DNA of 64,000 nt from Irineochytrium annulatum. Lineage: Eukaryota; Chytridiomycota; Chytridiomycetes; Chytridiales; Chytridiaceae. Below the pieces are notes generated by a model that saw nothing but the letters and a program-made list of their open reading frames with translations, ran no database searches and was not told the DNA's origin. Of the stretch, positions 9,937 through 22,270 are shown piece after piece. The stretch's first letter is position 1. The number at the start of each line of letters is the position of its first letter. The DNA is taken from contig JADGJL010000030.1 of NCBI GenBank assembly GCA_027600665.1, forward strand, positions 1-64,000, given 5' to 3'. The translations under genes and the position numbers were made by a program.

Positions 9937-12900
9937 CTACTTTTTCGGATAGGGGAGAGATTTTCGATTATTTGCTTTCCCCACATCGCCCCCTTTGTCC
10001 AGCTCCTCTCTTGATGAATTTCTCGTCAACATCGACAGGGAGTTGGTTCGGCCCAGTGACATCAATGAGATGAATTTGGAACTCCCTGGCTGTGCTTGAG
10101 CCTGCACCGGCGCCGTCGGGAGTGGTGGCCCCTGGTAGTGGGGCGATATCGGCTGCCCGAATACCTTCTCGGCCTCCTTCCGGAAGAACTCCAGGCCCGC
10201 CACCCATCTTGCCCGCTCGACTGGAGATTCGGCCATAAAGTACTAAAAGTCATTTATCAATGCGGAACAAGAGGAATTAATGTTTTACCATGGGGACGAC
10301 ATTTTTCAGTGAAAGCACTTCCGCGCATGTTTGCTCTATCAGCTGTTTACACCCGCTGTGGCATACGAGTTTACAGCCTTCGCGCGTAATGTTTAGATAT
10401 ACACAATACAAAAACAACCTACTAGCGCATTCCAAGCTGCGGTGTCCCCAAAGCGCCTCGAAGCAATACGCGCAGTCCATTGGCTTATAGTACTGCCGAT
10501 TTCGGAAGGAGTGGCCGTTCGGATTTCGATCGCACAATCGCCGGACCATCTGCTCCACCTTAACCTTATCATCCGAGTCGAGGACAGCGATATCCTCTGT
10601 TGACGTCGTCAACACCTTTCATTGAAACAGGGTCAGAAATGTATAAATCGCACCTTTTAGTCTATGCATAGTGCCCTCAATGCTCTGAATTTCCAACTCG
10701 ATTTCCTTTTGATTGGGCTGCATTTGCGGATTGGTCTTCGTGGATTTCTTGTCAAGGTAAGCGTTCGACGACGTTGCCGATCCCCCAGTCAACTTCAGTA
10801 AGTTGTTATATTTTATCAATTCGTCTGCAAGCTGAGACTCCAAGTTCTTCTTGCATTGGCTTGTCTCTTCCTCTAAAACCTCGGCCGAGAGCTCGTCGAG
10901 GCTTTGAATCTGGAAGAGATTTGTCATCAACTTAACTAAAGAGGAAGAACGGCTTAACGAGTTTTTATTCTTACCTCGACGGAGTCTTTATCCGATGTAG
11001 ACTTCTGATTTAGCTGTGTAAGGAGGCCGTCTAGCTCGGATCGAAGTTTGCCTATTCGCTTCACCGACACCTCTAATTGGGCAATAACGGCGTACTTTTG
11101 GGAATCGGTGGAGACAGTTAACATTCTCTCGGTGGCAACTTGCATCTTTTCCTCCCGTTCGATCTCCGTCTTGAGCATGACAATACGTCGCGACAACTCG
11201 ACGGAGTTCATTGATGCCTAAAAGGGTCAAGCAACGCTAATCCTTGTTTGAAACTTTTACCGATGCATCATGTAACGACGCTCCTTGTGTGCACTGAATT
11301 TTGAAAACGCAATCAATATCTTTCGCGCTGGCGTGAATCAGCTCATTCTGGGCAACGGATTTCGCGACAAACAGATCGGCACTTTGGCAGACACTTAATA
11401 TTGTCGAAGTAAGTCGTTCAAAAAGAATTACCGAAGGTCTGCGATCATTGTCCCTTCCTGACTCTCCATGTGCGACTCCTTGTCATACATAAAAAGCTTG
11501 AACTCGCGTACAACGGCATAGCGGATCTTCCAACCCTTCTTCACCTTCCCTCCCTTGGGAACTTTCAAGTGGCCACGCAACCCGGTCAAAAGGTCGAATT
11601 CGAAGTCTGCAAAGTCTAACTTATTAGCAAATTGTTGGCGATATGTCTTTCTTACTGATGGCCGGATCCGACAGCTTCGTGAAGCTGGACATAAAGGACG
11701 CGCTTGATCCCCCGCTTATCCGGCGTGCATGCCGCTGATCTCTCTTGACGTCCTCCTCGGCTTCATGTATCCGTTGCATTGCTTTCTCCTGCTCAGCCTT
11801 TTGCTGCTGGCCTTTGAAGAAAAGACGCATTTTAGATTTGGTTCGGTCCGAGGCTTCCGATGCAAGGCTCTTGCTGTCAGGACGAAGGGAGTCGAGGCTG
11901 CGCGTTTGCTTCGCCTTATTATCGTCGATTTGGTCCCTCAACAACTGTGCCAGTGCCTCCAACTCTTCCACGCGGTATTGAAGTGACATCGACCGAGAAA
12001 GCTCAATACCCCTATGTGCGTTGAGCTCCCGGTTTTGTGCCTCGGCGTCTTCGAGCAGCTTCTCAAGCTCAAGGATCCGTGGATCGTCGTCACCCAGATA
12101 ACCTCTCGTTGCCACTTCTTCCTTCAGCCTGAGGTTCTCAACACCCAGCTCTAACTTCTGTCGCTGCTCCGCCTTCCATTTCTCTGACATGCTCAGCAGG
12201 CTGTCGTTCACCTTTGCGAGCGCCTTTTCATGTTCGTCTACAAGCTTACTTTGCTCGGTTCGCATCGCAAGCATTCTTGACTGCAGGCGACCGATCTCGT
12301 CCTTAAGCTCATCCATAGACGCGGTCACGCGCTGCTGATCAGAGTCCAGGTGTAAGCGAGACCGACGTTCCTCCGCGAGGCTTCTCTCGAGATCCGCGAT
12401 CTTCACTTGAAGATCTTTCCTCGCCGTGACATCGGCAGCTTGCTTTTGAGATGAAGCCTGAAGCTCGGATTTAAGGTGTGATTTGTCTCGCTCAAGCGAA
12501 TTGACTTTATCCTCAAGCTCTTGATGCCGTTGCGAGTTCACGACGAGTAGGGACTTCGTTTCACGCAAGTCCTTCTCCGTTTTGCTCTGTTGCTCATTCG
12601 CACGGTCCCTGCACTCCTCCAGGAAGGCAATCCGGTCCGATTGAGTTTTGATCTTGGCTTCCAGGCCCGCGTTCTTCGCGGCTAAGCCTTGATCTCCCTC
12701 ACTCTTGCTTTGCAAAGACGCCAAAGCCTGAGCCAGCTCGAGCTCCAACATCGCTTTCTCCTTTGATAAACGCGACAATGCGTCAGCGTCGCTCGCCCTC
12801 TGCGCATTGATTGAAGCTATCTGATTCCGAAGCTCCGTTGCGTCCGCCAATGCAGCACCGGTAGACTCCTTTCGATCGCTTAAAGCCTTTTCAATGGACG

Positions 12901-15506
12901 CCTTCTCGCTCTTGAGCTCATCAATCTGTCTTCGCGCTGACAACAAGTCAACGTGAATGAGCGTTTTCGATTTCTCAAGCTCCATCGCGCTAATGACCGC
13001 CTTCTCAAGCTTTGCTGCCTCCAGGTGGAGGGACTTCCGTAGGGTTTGATTGTCAACCACCAAGTCATCGTTCTTTTGGAGAAGTTGCTGCAATTCTTGT
13101 TGTAGTTCGACTCGCCGTTGAGCATCCCTACTACTCGTCCTCGTAGATTCTTCCGCCTTGACTAAGGCTTCGTTCATTTGCATGGTTGCCTCCAGAAGTC
13201 GGGCATTCAGCTTCGCAATGGTCTTCTCCGTCTCCGCCTTCTCGAGGGCACGCGTCTCATCGCGCGCTCCGGAACCCAACTCTCGCTCTTTCGCCTTCTC
13301 GACCTCCGCCTGAAGAGTCTTAATCTCTTGCGTTAGACTTTCGTGCTCTTCCTGCAGAGAGTCGATCCGTGCCCTCGAAGCTTGCGCTTCAGAATCCAAA
13401 CGCCGTCTCAACGTAGTAAGGCGTGACTCGAGCTCCTCCTTATCTCTCCCATGATCCGAAGACGCTGTCTGCACGCTCCGAAGCTCCCCCTCCAACTTTG
13501 ATCTGTCCCGTTCCAGCCGTGTGATGATGCTCTGCAATTCATCGTGCGCTTGCTGGTCCTTTATCCTCTGCTGTTCCAGCACAGCGATGCGCTCCTCGGC
13601 CCTGCGCCTCTTTTCAGCCTCAGTGCTCCCTTCGCCGTTCACGGCGCCGGAAGCCGGGGCCCCACTCGCGAATGCCGCGAGATTCCCCCCGGATCTCGAA
13701 ACGGGAATCGCACGCTGGAACGGCCACATCACCGTCGGCGTCGCGTTGTGGACATATGTATAGCCAATGAAAGGCAAATTTTGTCCAGTAAACTCCTTCG
13801 TCCGTGGAAGAGTCTTGCGAGCGACCTTCTTAGATTCATTCTCTTCATCATCAAAATAGCGAGTATCATCAGGTCCGCTCAATTCCGGGATGAAAGGCGG
13901 TGTAGCTGTAAAGATCATTAACCACGTCAACACAAACGGGTTATACCTCCGTTCACATTGTCCCATGGAAAATCTTTGAACCACGCATGATTCTTGATTT
14001 CATTCGCGTTGTTCCGACCAAGCCGTTTGTCTTGCCGGCAAACGAGACTACGAGGCATTTAATGACAATATAAAGTTGTCTAAGTGACGCACCTGCCGAT
14101 CAGGCTAGCCGCATCCGCTGAAATCTCAATGTCATCGGGAAATGCGAATGTTTTCTGCGAGCACTTTAAATTTAATGAAAGCAAGTCCCTTACTTCATGC
14201 TCCATAATCTTCCCGTACGTCCCTGTGAGCGACTCGGCGTAGAATGGCACCTCATCGAATAAGAGTTCATACGTGATGATTCCCAGAGACCACATGTCGA
14301 CCTCTTTGCTGTAGTTGACCTTTCCCTCGTGTGCACGAAGTATTTCGGGTGAAATATAGTCTGTTCGCGTTAAAGGCACACTATTCAACAATGCCGTACC
14401 TGGCGTTCCAACCGTCTCGTGAGATGTAACTTTATTAGCATCACCAATTCGAATGCACGATCCAAAATCAGCAAGCTTCAGGTGACCAGACGATACGATG
14501 AGGCAATTCTCTGGCTTAACGTCCCTGCCATTTGCTCGTAAGATATTGTAATGAACCGCTTAGGATGCTTACCTATGAATGAAGTTCAACCGATGAAGCT
14601 CGTCTAACGCCAAGAGCATCTCTGCGACGTAAAAGCGTGCGTCTTCTTCAGACATTGGGGTTTCCCGGTTGTTCATCAATGCCCGTAAGCTCCCCCCGGA
14701 TGCGTACTCCATGACAAGATACAAGTTCTCTTCATCCTGAAAAGCGGCATAGAGCGTCGTGATCCACTGCGACTGGTGGCCAAAGACCAAGGCGTTCCTT
14801 TCCTCCATAAAAAAGGCCGCCTGCGATCGAGATCAGAGCTTGCACTAAAAACAACAAAACGCACCTCGCGCCGCGTCAGCAAGTCCGTTTTCTTCAAAAC
14901 TTTCATTGCGTAGACCTGCTTGTCGCTCCTGCCGATGACAAGGCAGACCTACACCGCATTACAAACAATTACCCACGTTTAGATCACTACACCTTCCCCA
15001 CAGCGCCCGTTGCAAGCGTCTTCACAACCTCAAAGTCCTGCGTGTTCACGCGTAAGGATTGGAGCCGTGTCGCAAGCTTATCATCTGCATGCGACCCGGA
15101 TTAGCACCCATATTAAATGTTTCCACCCACATTTGCTCAAAAACCCAACGACGTGCTCATTCTGATTGCTGGCGGCTTTGCAATCCATCACGAGCGCCAA
15201 GAACGAGTCCAACAGGCCTTCGAACGACAATGTAGCGTGCTGCTGGCTCTGCAGGGACAGCATGGATGCATCATCCTTGTCCTTGGCTAGAGCGGGAAGA
15301 GATCCGTTCAAAGTCAAGGTCGAAGAGGATGCAGAATGATGCATGGCGGACGGCTGTGCAGCGGGGTTTGGTATCCCGATGGTCGAGATGTGCATCGAGA
15401 TCTGCTCGAAGCGCGATCGGAACGGGTTTGTGAAGCCCCCCGACTCCGGCGGGACCTTGATTGCCATCGGGCCGGACGGAGCTGCCGCCGGCGTGATCAG
15501 GCTCAT
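9937..15506 (-). CDS. ROCK-like Rho-dependent Ser/Thr kinase with coiled coil, split PH/C1 module and HR1-like insert
   Basis: About 1,600 residues in many exons. The N-terminus (MSLITPAAAP) leads to an LLDSFLALVMDC helix and an AGC kinase domain: VYAMKVLKK (ATP Lys), EERNAL, YLVMEYASGG, HRDVKPENC (catalytic loop), ADFGSC, VGTPDYISPEIL. The AGC C-tail follows with FTGQNLPFIGYTY. The largest exon (11624-13984) is then almost wholly heptad coiled coil. A PH-domain start (LRGHLKVPKGGKVKKGWKIRYAVV, through ASAKDIDCVFKIQ) is followed by about 200 coiled-coil residues resembling HR1. A C1 zinc finger comes next (HSFRNRQYYKPMDCAYC, VCHSGC), then the last PH strand and helix (YFMAESPVERARWVAGLEFF). 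Kinase, coiled coil and a PH split by C1 is the ROCK1/2 order. ROCKs are Rho-GTP effectors acting on cortical actomyosin. The P-loop reads ATGAVGKV, with Ala for the first Gly. It shares a short upstream region with the divergent cyclin. Confidence 0.85.
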
Positions 15507-15896
15507 TGTGAAGTTGTCTATGAAGCTTGAAAGCGGCGGTCAATTTCTCTCGCGATCGCCCTCCAGCATCATCACCGCACAAACGGCGATGACTAACACA
15601 GATGACTTTTTATTAAGCAGCAGAGTGCTATGATCTCATGATGGACCATGCGGCGATCCAGCTGTTCTAGCCGAACCCCAGTTCATCGCTCCAATTCTCT
15701 TTTGCCGATCCAGTTCGCATTGCAGCTGATTGTTTCAAGACACCTTGATCAAGATATCTTCTTGGGCCGGGTTGATGTGGAGTGGACTTCAAAGTCGTCA
15801 ATTCAGCGGAGTAGAGTGTTGTCCGAACGAACGTTTCCATCTTGGTTGCTGTTCTCGCCGGTCGACGCGAATTTCTTCGCAAGTCGCGCATCGGTG

Positions 15897-18573
15897 ATGA
15901 AGGCGGAGGAGGACCAGCTTGCGTCGATCACTCCCACTCATCTGTATGTTGAGCCGACTCGCGTTCTGCGCTGGCCGTCCTGAATGCTGATCTAGGTCTC
16001 CTTCCTCCCCAATCCCATACGAAAGGACGCCATGTGGGTTTGAGGAGTACGACTCGGACCTCGACTCGGATCCCGAGGAAGATCTTCCGCCTATCAAGGA
16101 TGGCGGAGGGCCGTCGACGCGGAAGCCAATGAGCTGCGGAGAGGTTGGTCGTCTGCTCCTTCCGCGAACGAACGCGTTTGTTGACTTGAGCGCTTTGCCC
16201 GATAGTCAAGGTTTCCTACTCCGTGCGAGACCGGTGGCGCTGTGGAGGTCTTACGTCCTAATCCGAGCAAGCGGGGCCTCGGCGGGCCGGATGACTCCGA
16301 GTCTTCGGCCGCCGTCACAACGACGAAAGCGGAGACCAAACCGGCCGTTGAGCCTATCACTCCGAGACATTTGTGAGCTTCCATTCAAATTGCATAATTG
16401 CGCTTCCGGTGTTCTGATTTTGGTTCCTATAAGGACACCGTGTGCATTCGAAGAATCAAAGCCGCATATTGGAAGAGGAGTCCAGCCGGCCGGAAACAGC
16501 AAAGGACGACCGCCGACAGAGCAGCACGGCGGGGAGGTACGCGTTGTCTTACCCCGGTCGCATTTACCAATTGAATGGTGGTATAATAGTCCAAATTTCC
16601 CACCCCGGGCAGTAGCGCCATCGAGGTCGTCCGCCCAAACCCGATCAAGCGCTGCCGCGACGAAGGAGATGATCTGGAGGCTTCGCGTTCGGGTAAGGGC
16701 ATTGCTTCTTCGTATGTGAGCCCTTACTCATGTTGATCCCAGTGAAGCGCATGCGGTCCTCGCCAAAGGAGGTCCACTTTCTTCCGATCGGGCTCGAGTC
16801 ACCGTCGGCTAGTACGTACCCGCGGCGGGCAATCGCGGTTCCGCGCAGCTATGTGCATGATGACGGTAAGAAGATTAAGTCGCGCTGACCTGATTAAAGT
16901 TCCAGGGCTATCGCCTCCTCGCAAGACTCCACGGAAGGCACGAGAGGACCATGAGCGGGGGCCTGTGGGGCCCGTCCTAGGCAGTACGGGGCGGTAAGTG
17001 GCTGATTGTTGTGATTAGCACGCGCCGTCCTTTGATCCAATACGCCGTTCTTTGCTATAACTCAGAGCTGTCGAAGGCGATCTGCGTAAACTTATACGGA
17101 GGGATCCTGACACTCCTGTTCGGGGATGCGGAATCAATGGCCTGATTTCACCGCTGCGGACGACGACTCCAACTCCGCGGCCCGAGTCCTGTCTGGATGA
17201 TAAGGTTTTCTCTTCGCCTGGGGGATCGAAGAGGCTCTGCAGAAACAGGAGCTTCGTCAACTCTCCCGTTGATAGATCGGTGTCCGACAGGACGTCACCT
17301 GTAGATAGCCTTTTTGAAGATGGTGGGACGCCGCAACTGCGATGCTGTCCGGATCTAGAGCCAGGGCGTGACCGCATGTTGCGGATCACCGCCAACTCCG
17401 ATTACGTAAGCCTCGTACGTCAAATGGTGCTATTTACCTGTTACATTTTAGGAATGCGAGATGATGACGGACCTCGTTACGTGGCGGTATTTGGTTGATC
17501 GGGAGCCTCATACGAGGCCGGAGACGAACTACCTCAACGAACATCCGTGTCTTTCAAAAGAAATGCGGATGATTCTCGTACAGTGGATGAACGAGGTGAC
17601 ATGGAAAAGTTAGCGGAATCTGAACTTGTTCAGGTCTGCCATCTTCACACATACTCGCGGCAAACCTGGCATCGAAGCGTCGCGCTTCTTGACTTTTACC
17701 TCTCGAAGCTCGGCGAAGTAAGCGGCGATGTTCTCCAGTTTATCGGAGCCACGATGCTTTTCGCGGCCGCCAAGATTGAGGTGCGGTTCACTTGTGTGGA
17801 ATCTTCATTGATTCAATTGACAGGAGCTTGATAACCCGTATTCGGGAGACTTTATTAGTTTCGCGGTCGCGGACGAGGACGAGACGGATCGGCAACACGC
17901 TGTCGCGAAGCTGTTAAAGTTCGAGCATAAGTTGAATGAGGTACTAGTTCATCTCCTGTCCATCTTTCTTATTCTTTGTTCGTAAATTATTTTTTTCCTT
18001 CGTCTTCTTTACTAACCGTTCTCCAGTGCATTAAAGGCCAGCTCGACCTCCCGACAGCCTTTGATTTCTTTTCAATTTTTTGCAGGAACCACTCCTTCAT
18101 TGTCTGGGAAAAGGATAAAAGAACGTCCGTCCTGGACTTTCACGCGACGGCGAGCTACAAGAAGGGCGTGATGATTCTTGACTCCGTCCTCCTTGACGAT
18201 CAAAGCTTGCTGTTCTCATCAAGCGGGCTAGCGGCTGCCGTTTTCGCCTCCGTCTACCGGAACTGTAAGACTCCTTCACCTTGTCGCGCTTCTAATCAAT
18301 TTTTAGATAGGGATGATCTTCAAGTTATTACGGGGTTTACGTCGGACCAGGTCGCGCCGGCGACGACGTTCATCAAGGCTTTCGACAACTACTGGAAGCT
18401 CTCTGGGTCTTTTCAAGTCGATGATACACCAACGAGTCACTACGTCCAATCGCGGACGGCGGAGCAATTCGACTCGTCTAGGATGGTATGTGACTGAAGC
18501 CTTACATTGAAGCTAAGTCGCTGCCTTACAGCTAAGCTTTTGGTCAGAAGATAATGTTAATGATGATGTTTAA
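15897..18573 (+). CDS. Cyclin (A/B/E-like), cell-cycle cyclin with long disordered N-terminus
   Basis: The cyclin box is built from several exons: MRMILVQWMNEVCHLHTY, QTWHRSVALLDFYLS, then VLQFIGATMLFAAAKIEE. The second fold follows, with CIKGQLDLPTAFDFFSIFC. Introns that restore these motifs include 17595-17633 (WMNE|VCHL) and 17781-17824 (AAAKIE|E). The last intron, 18487-18531, gives the C-terminus LSFWSEDNVNDDV. The N-terminal third (before about 17400) is Pro/Ser-rich and broken by several introns that I could only partly resolve. It carries a repeated FPTP...RPNP-x-KR element. The first exon MKAEEDQLASITPTHL joins by an intron near 15950-15995 to SPSSPIPYERTPCG. An in-frame ATG at 15648 could extend the start. 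The product should bind and activate a CDK, and CDK1 is encoded 16 kb away. The subclass is not secure. Confidence 0.8.
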
Positions 18574-19978
18574 TACTTTTGTCTTGGGGATTTGGGCGTA
18601 GTCAACAGCCATGAAACATATTTTAATCACAATAAAGGTACATACTGGCAACAACTCGATGTGGGCGTACGTTGCGACTATCAAGTTTGCAAGGCGGCAT
18701 ACGAGTTTGAATGAATAATGGCGAGTAAGGACAGAATACAACAAAAGGGTTTAAAGCAAGGAAAGAAGTGTATTGATGTAAACAGGACGACAACGGTGTC
18801 ATGGAGTCTTCAACCAACCCAGCGTACAATTGCTCGCGCTTCTCGCTGCAAAAGATCAAATGCCGTGGCCTTTCAATCCAATCTGGTGGGATTGACTGGA
18901 ACGCCAGAACGTGAATTTGTCGTCCTTGCGAGGTCTTAACTGCGGTTGAGAGTCAACTCCAGCGTCAATGCACGACGTCCGCCAGCCTCGACCCGTCTGC
19001 ACCGTGGCATTAAAATAGGGTTGCCATCACTTCATGGACACCGTTGCCTATCGACGAACACCGCATAAGCTAACGCGTTGCCCCACCCCTTAATTTTTCA
19101 CCGCCTGTTTTGTTCGTAAGTGTGCTAAAGGTGATTCATCAAAAGTACTATCATGATCCATCTACAACCGCCACACCGATTACATCCATCCTGCCATCTA
19201 TCAGACCGGGGTGTCCTCGGCCAGATGAATGTGTTCGGAAGAGCAGATGAACCTGCCTGACATTTGGAGCCCGGCACTGATTGAAGGAGATTGGGTCCGT
19301 CTCGTGTCGCCAGATAGGAGGAGCCATGGATAGGTTGACGATGCGGTGGCGCTAGCGGGCGCATATATTAAAAGCAAGAATCAGGAGTAAGAGCAGGGCC
19401 GCGAATTTGGATGTCGAGCTGCTCAATGATTTTGCCGTGGTCATGGAGGAAAGGTTTGTTAGCGGATCGTCGATATCCTTTGGCGACGGCGCTGCCATGC
19501 GTTCGGGGACGGGCTGCCCGTGGATTACTCGCCGGCGGCTTCATTTCGAGATGATAGGCCCCGCAGCAGCACCGCCTGACCGCTTTCCTCTCCGTCTACA
19601 ATCTTCAAATACGGATAGACGGCCGAAATAACTTTTGCGCCCACCTTAGCTTGTAATGCACGTTCGCGCGGCGACGGCGAGTGGTGTACATAAATGCGCG
19701 AGAGGTGGACACCTTTGCTTCATGATTGCTTGTGTATATCTTTAAAAAACAACTGTGTTGAACAGTGCATGAAGACAGAGAGTGGACGAACGAATAAGTA
19801 GCACGACAAGGGTTAGCAACATACGCCCCGTTCCAAACCGTGATATAAGTCGACAGAACAAGATTTTAACAACTATAAAGCGACTGGGTGTAGTCACTTC
19901 GCAAGGCTGCGGAAGGCTTGTGAAATCACGATTCTCGTACAATCGTCGCCTCTACATCGTTGCTAGAAGGATTCCAGC
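18574..19978. other. Intergenic region, no supported gene
   Basis: About 1.4 kb between the cyclin stop and the proteasome subunit start. It contains several short open frames (for example 18718-18939 plus, 19125-19364 minus, 19407-19631 plus) with biased composition and no known motif. No splice-linked conserved sequence was found. It may contain UTRs, a fast-evolving small gene or degraded sequence. Confidence 0.35.
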
Positions 19979-21134
19979 ATGAGCAGAGGAGCCGGCTGTA
20001 AGTTGCGCCTCCTCACCCTGCATCGTCAAGGCCGGATGGCATGTTGCGTCCTTGTTCATCATCGCAACCGCTTATACCCACGAACGCGTCCAACTAATGA
20101 ACGCGCGTTCTCCCAGATGATCGCCATATCACGATCTTCTCACCCGACGGCCGTCTCTACCAAGTTGGTGAGTGTCGCATCCCTTTGCTATGCTGTGTGT
20201 ACTTACATGCTTGACGTTCACAGAGTATGCCATGAAGGCCATCACGAACGCGGGCATCACGTCCGTAGGTATCCGCGGGAAGGACGTCGCCGTCGTCTGC
20301 ACGCAGAAGAAGGTGCCGGTGAGTAACTCTCTCTTGCTCAACTTCGTCGTTTCTAGCGTGGATATGGCGTTCGGATGTTTAAGGTTGTGAGAATAGGACA
20401 AGCTGCTGGATCCGGCCACGATGACGCACATCTTTCAACTGACGCCCAATATTGGCTGTGTGATGACCGGGCTCATTGGTAAGTTTCCAAACTTAACGAG
20501 GCGTTTGATATTAATGGTGCACCAGCGGACGCGAGGGCGCAGGTTGCTCGAGCGCGTCAGGAAGCCGGCGAGTGGCATTACAAGTTCGGATACGACATCC
20601 CGGTCCAGATGCTAGCGAAGAGGGTTGCTAGCATCAACCAGGTCTACACGCAGCATGCCGCCATGAGGCCTTTGGGAGTCTGTGAGTGTCATCGTGCTAT
20701 ACCTCGCTTTGTTTTTTTCAAGCTTATTGTTACGGTGTTCTGGTAGCTATGATTTTGATCGGGTATGACGATGAGGCGGGACCGCAGCTATTCCACAGCA
20801 ACCCGGCCGGCTACTTCGTCGGCGCCAAGGCGACGGCTGCCGGCGCGAAGGAGACGCAGGCATCGAATCACCTGGAGAAGAAGTTTAAAAAGGACCCGCA
20901 GCTTTCCGAGGAGGAAACGATAGAGGTGGGGTTTAGCATTTTTTGTTCTCCAGGACGGAATTGAGGCTGATTCTCTGTCAGATGGCTATCACAACTCTGT
21001 CGACGGTGTTGTCGATCGATTTCAAGTCGACCGATCTCGAGCTTGCTATTGTTTCTAAGGAGAACCAAACCTTCCGCAGGTTAACGGAGGCGGAAATTGA
21101 CGGGCATCTTACCCGCATTACTGAGAAGGATTAG
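19979..21134 (+). CDS. SCL1: 20S proteasome subunit alpha-1 (PSMA6/Scl1 type)
   Basis: Short exons join to the sequence [18 protein letters not shown], then [22 protein letters not shown]. This is the signature N-terminus of proteasome alpha subunits, including the H0 helix and the YQVEYA motif. Later exons give [57 protein letters not shown], and the C-terminal [20 protein letters not shown] with the final TEKD. Introns are about 20-90 bp, for example 19998-20116 and 20166-20222. The length of roughly 250 residues fits the family. The subunit forms part of the gated outer ring of the 20S core particle and has no protease activity. PSMA6 is chosen over other alpha subunits from the [17 protein letters not shown] segment and the [13 protein letters not shown] region. 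A broken copy lies just downstream. Confidence 0.93.
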
Positions 21135-21587
21135 AAAATGGTTAAATACATGGAATAGTTTGGAGATGAAGTGAGCCACTTGTGAGGACCCATAATGTTT
21201 ACAGCCGTGGAGGGCCGTCCTCGCAAGGGAACGCTCGGTGTTTTGGGGGAGCGAATTGGAGGGGATGCGAAGCCTACGGAACAAGACTACTGGTTGTGAT
21301 CATGGCCCAGCTGTGATCGCCACGAGGTGCCTGGAGTTGAACAGCATCTCTTGACAGCACTTCTGGGCCACTTCAGTGGAAATCCAACTCCGTAGTAACC
21401 ATTTTCATTAACTACTCAATGTATTTGGCCCTCAACGCTTCCCAAGAATGATCCAGACGCCGTGGTGCGCGTTGATCTCCCACACAATAAATGTACATGA
21501 GGATACCATCATTTCAATGCGGCCATTGTAGGGTGATAATCACGTCGGCAAGATGATATTGGTCTGGAACACCTGCAGCCTGGCACA

Positions 21588-22066
21588 TGTTGCTTGAGCT
21601 CGTCCGTGCGATTGACACCACATGCCGGTTCAGATGAAGGTTGCGAGCACTAATCAAGTCTACATGCTGCCAGGAGGACTTCCGGCAATGAAATTGTATG
21701 TGCATTAGCATTCTCTCTCTGTTATGGCTCATGTTCTGGGCTTTTTGTCAGCTATGGAGTACAACGATGTGGCTAGACCGCAACTATTCCATAAGGAACC
21801 CGCCGTCGGTGCTAAGACAGCGGCTGCTGGCGCGAGGGAGACACCAGCGTTAAACCATCTGGAGAAGGCACTAGAAGACCGCAGCTTTTGAAAAGGAGAT
21901 GGTTGAGGTATTGATTTCGAATGTTAATTGAGGCTGCAAGATGGCGATCAGAACAACAATCGCCGTGTTATTAATCGATAATAAGTTGAGCTGTTGGCAT
22001 TATTCCCAACGATTTCGCAGGCTAACCGAGGCGGCGATTGATATCACCGAGCTTGAGAAGGATTAG
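21588..22066 (+). pseudogene. Decayed tandem copy of the proteasome alpha subunit gene (3' half)
   Basis: This stretch repeats the 3' half of the upstream proteasome gene at the DNA level. Matching blocks include the VASINQVYT region (21636-21668), the [10 protein letters not shown] region (about 21765-21795) and the [12 protein letters not shown] region (about 21806-21845). The MAITT region (about 21942) and the final LTEAEID...EKD-stop (22020-22066) also match. Deletions, frameshifts and stops break the frame. An intron-like segment (about 21698-21751) sits where the parent has one, so the copy arose by DNA duplication and not from mRNA. The 5' half is missing or unrecognisable. It cannot encode a working subunit. 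Confidence 0.85.
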
Positions 22067-22270
22067 GGAATTGTTTAGATTTACAAAAATTGAGCTGAAT
22101 TATTTGCGCCTCTGCTGCATGAAGCCTTACAAGGTGGCAACAAGAGCAATGTAATGATAAGAAGTGTATAAATTTAAATACATTTGAAACGGTGTGGACT
22201 TTTAGGTCCCATGAGGGCGTATATTCGTGCGCAATGGTTCAACCGATATATCAACCGAGAAAAGAAGGAT

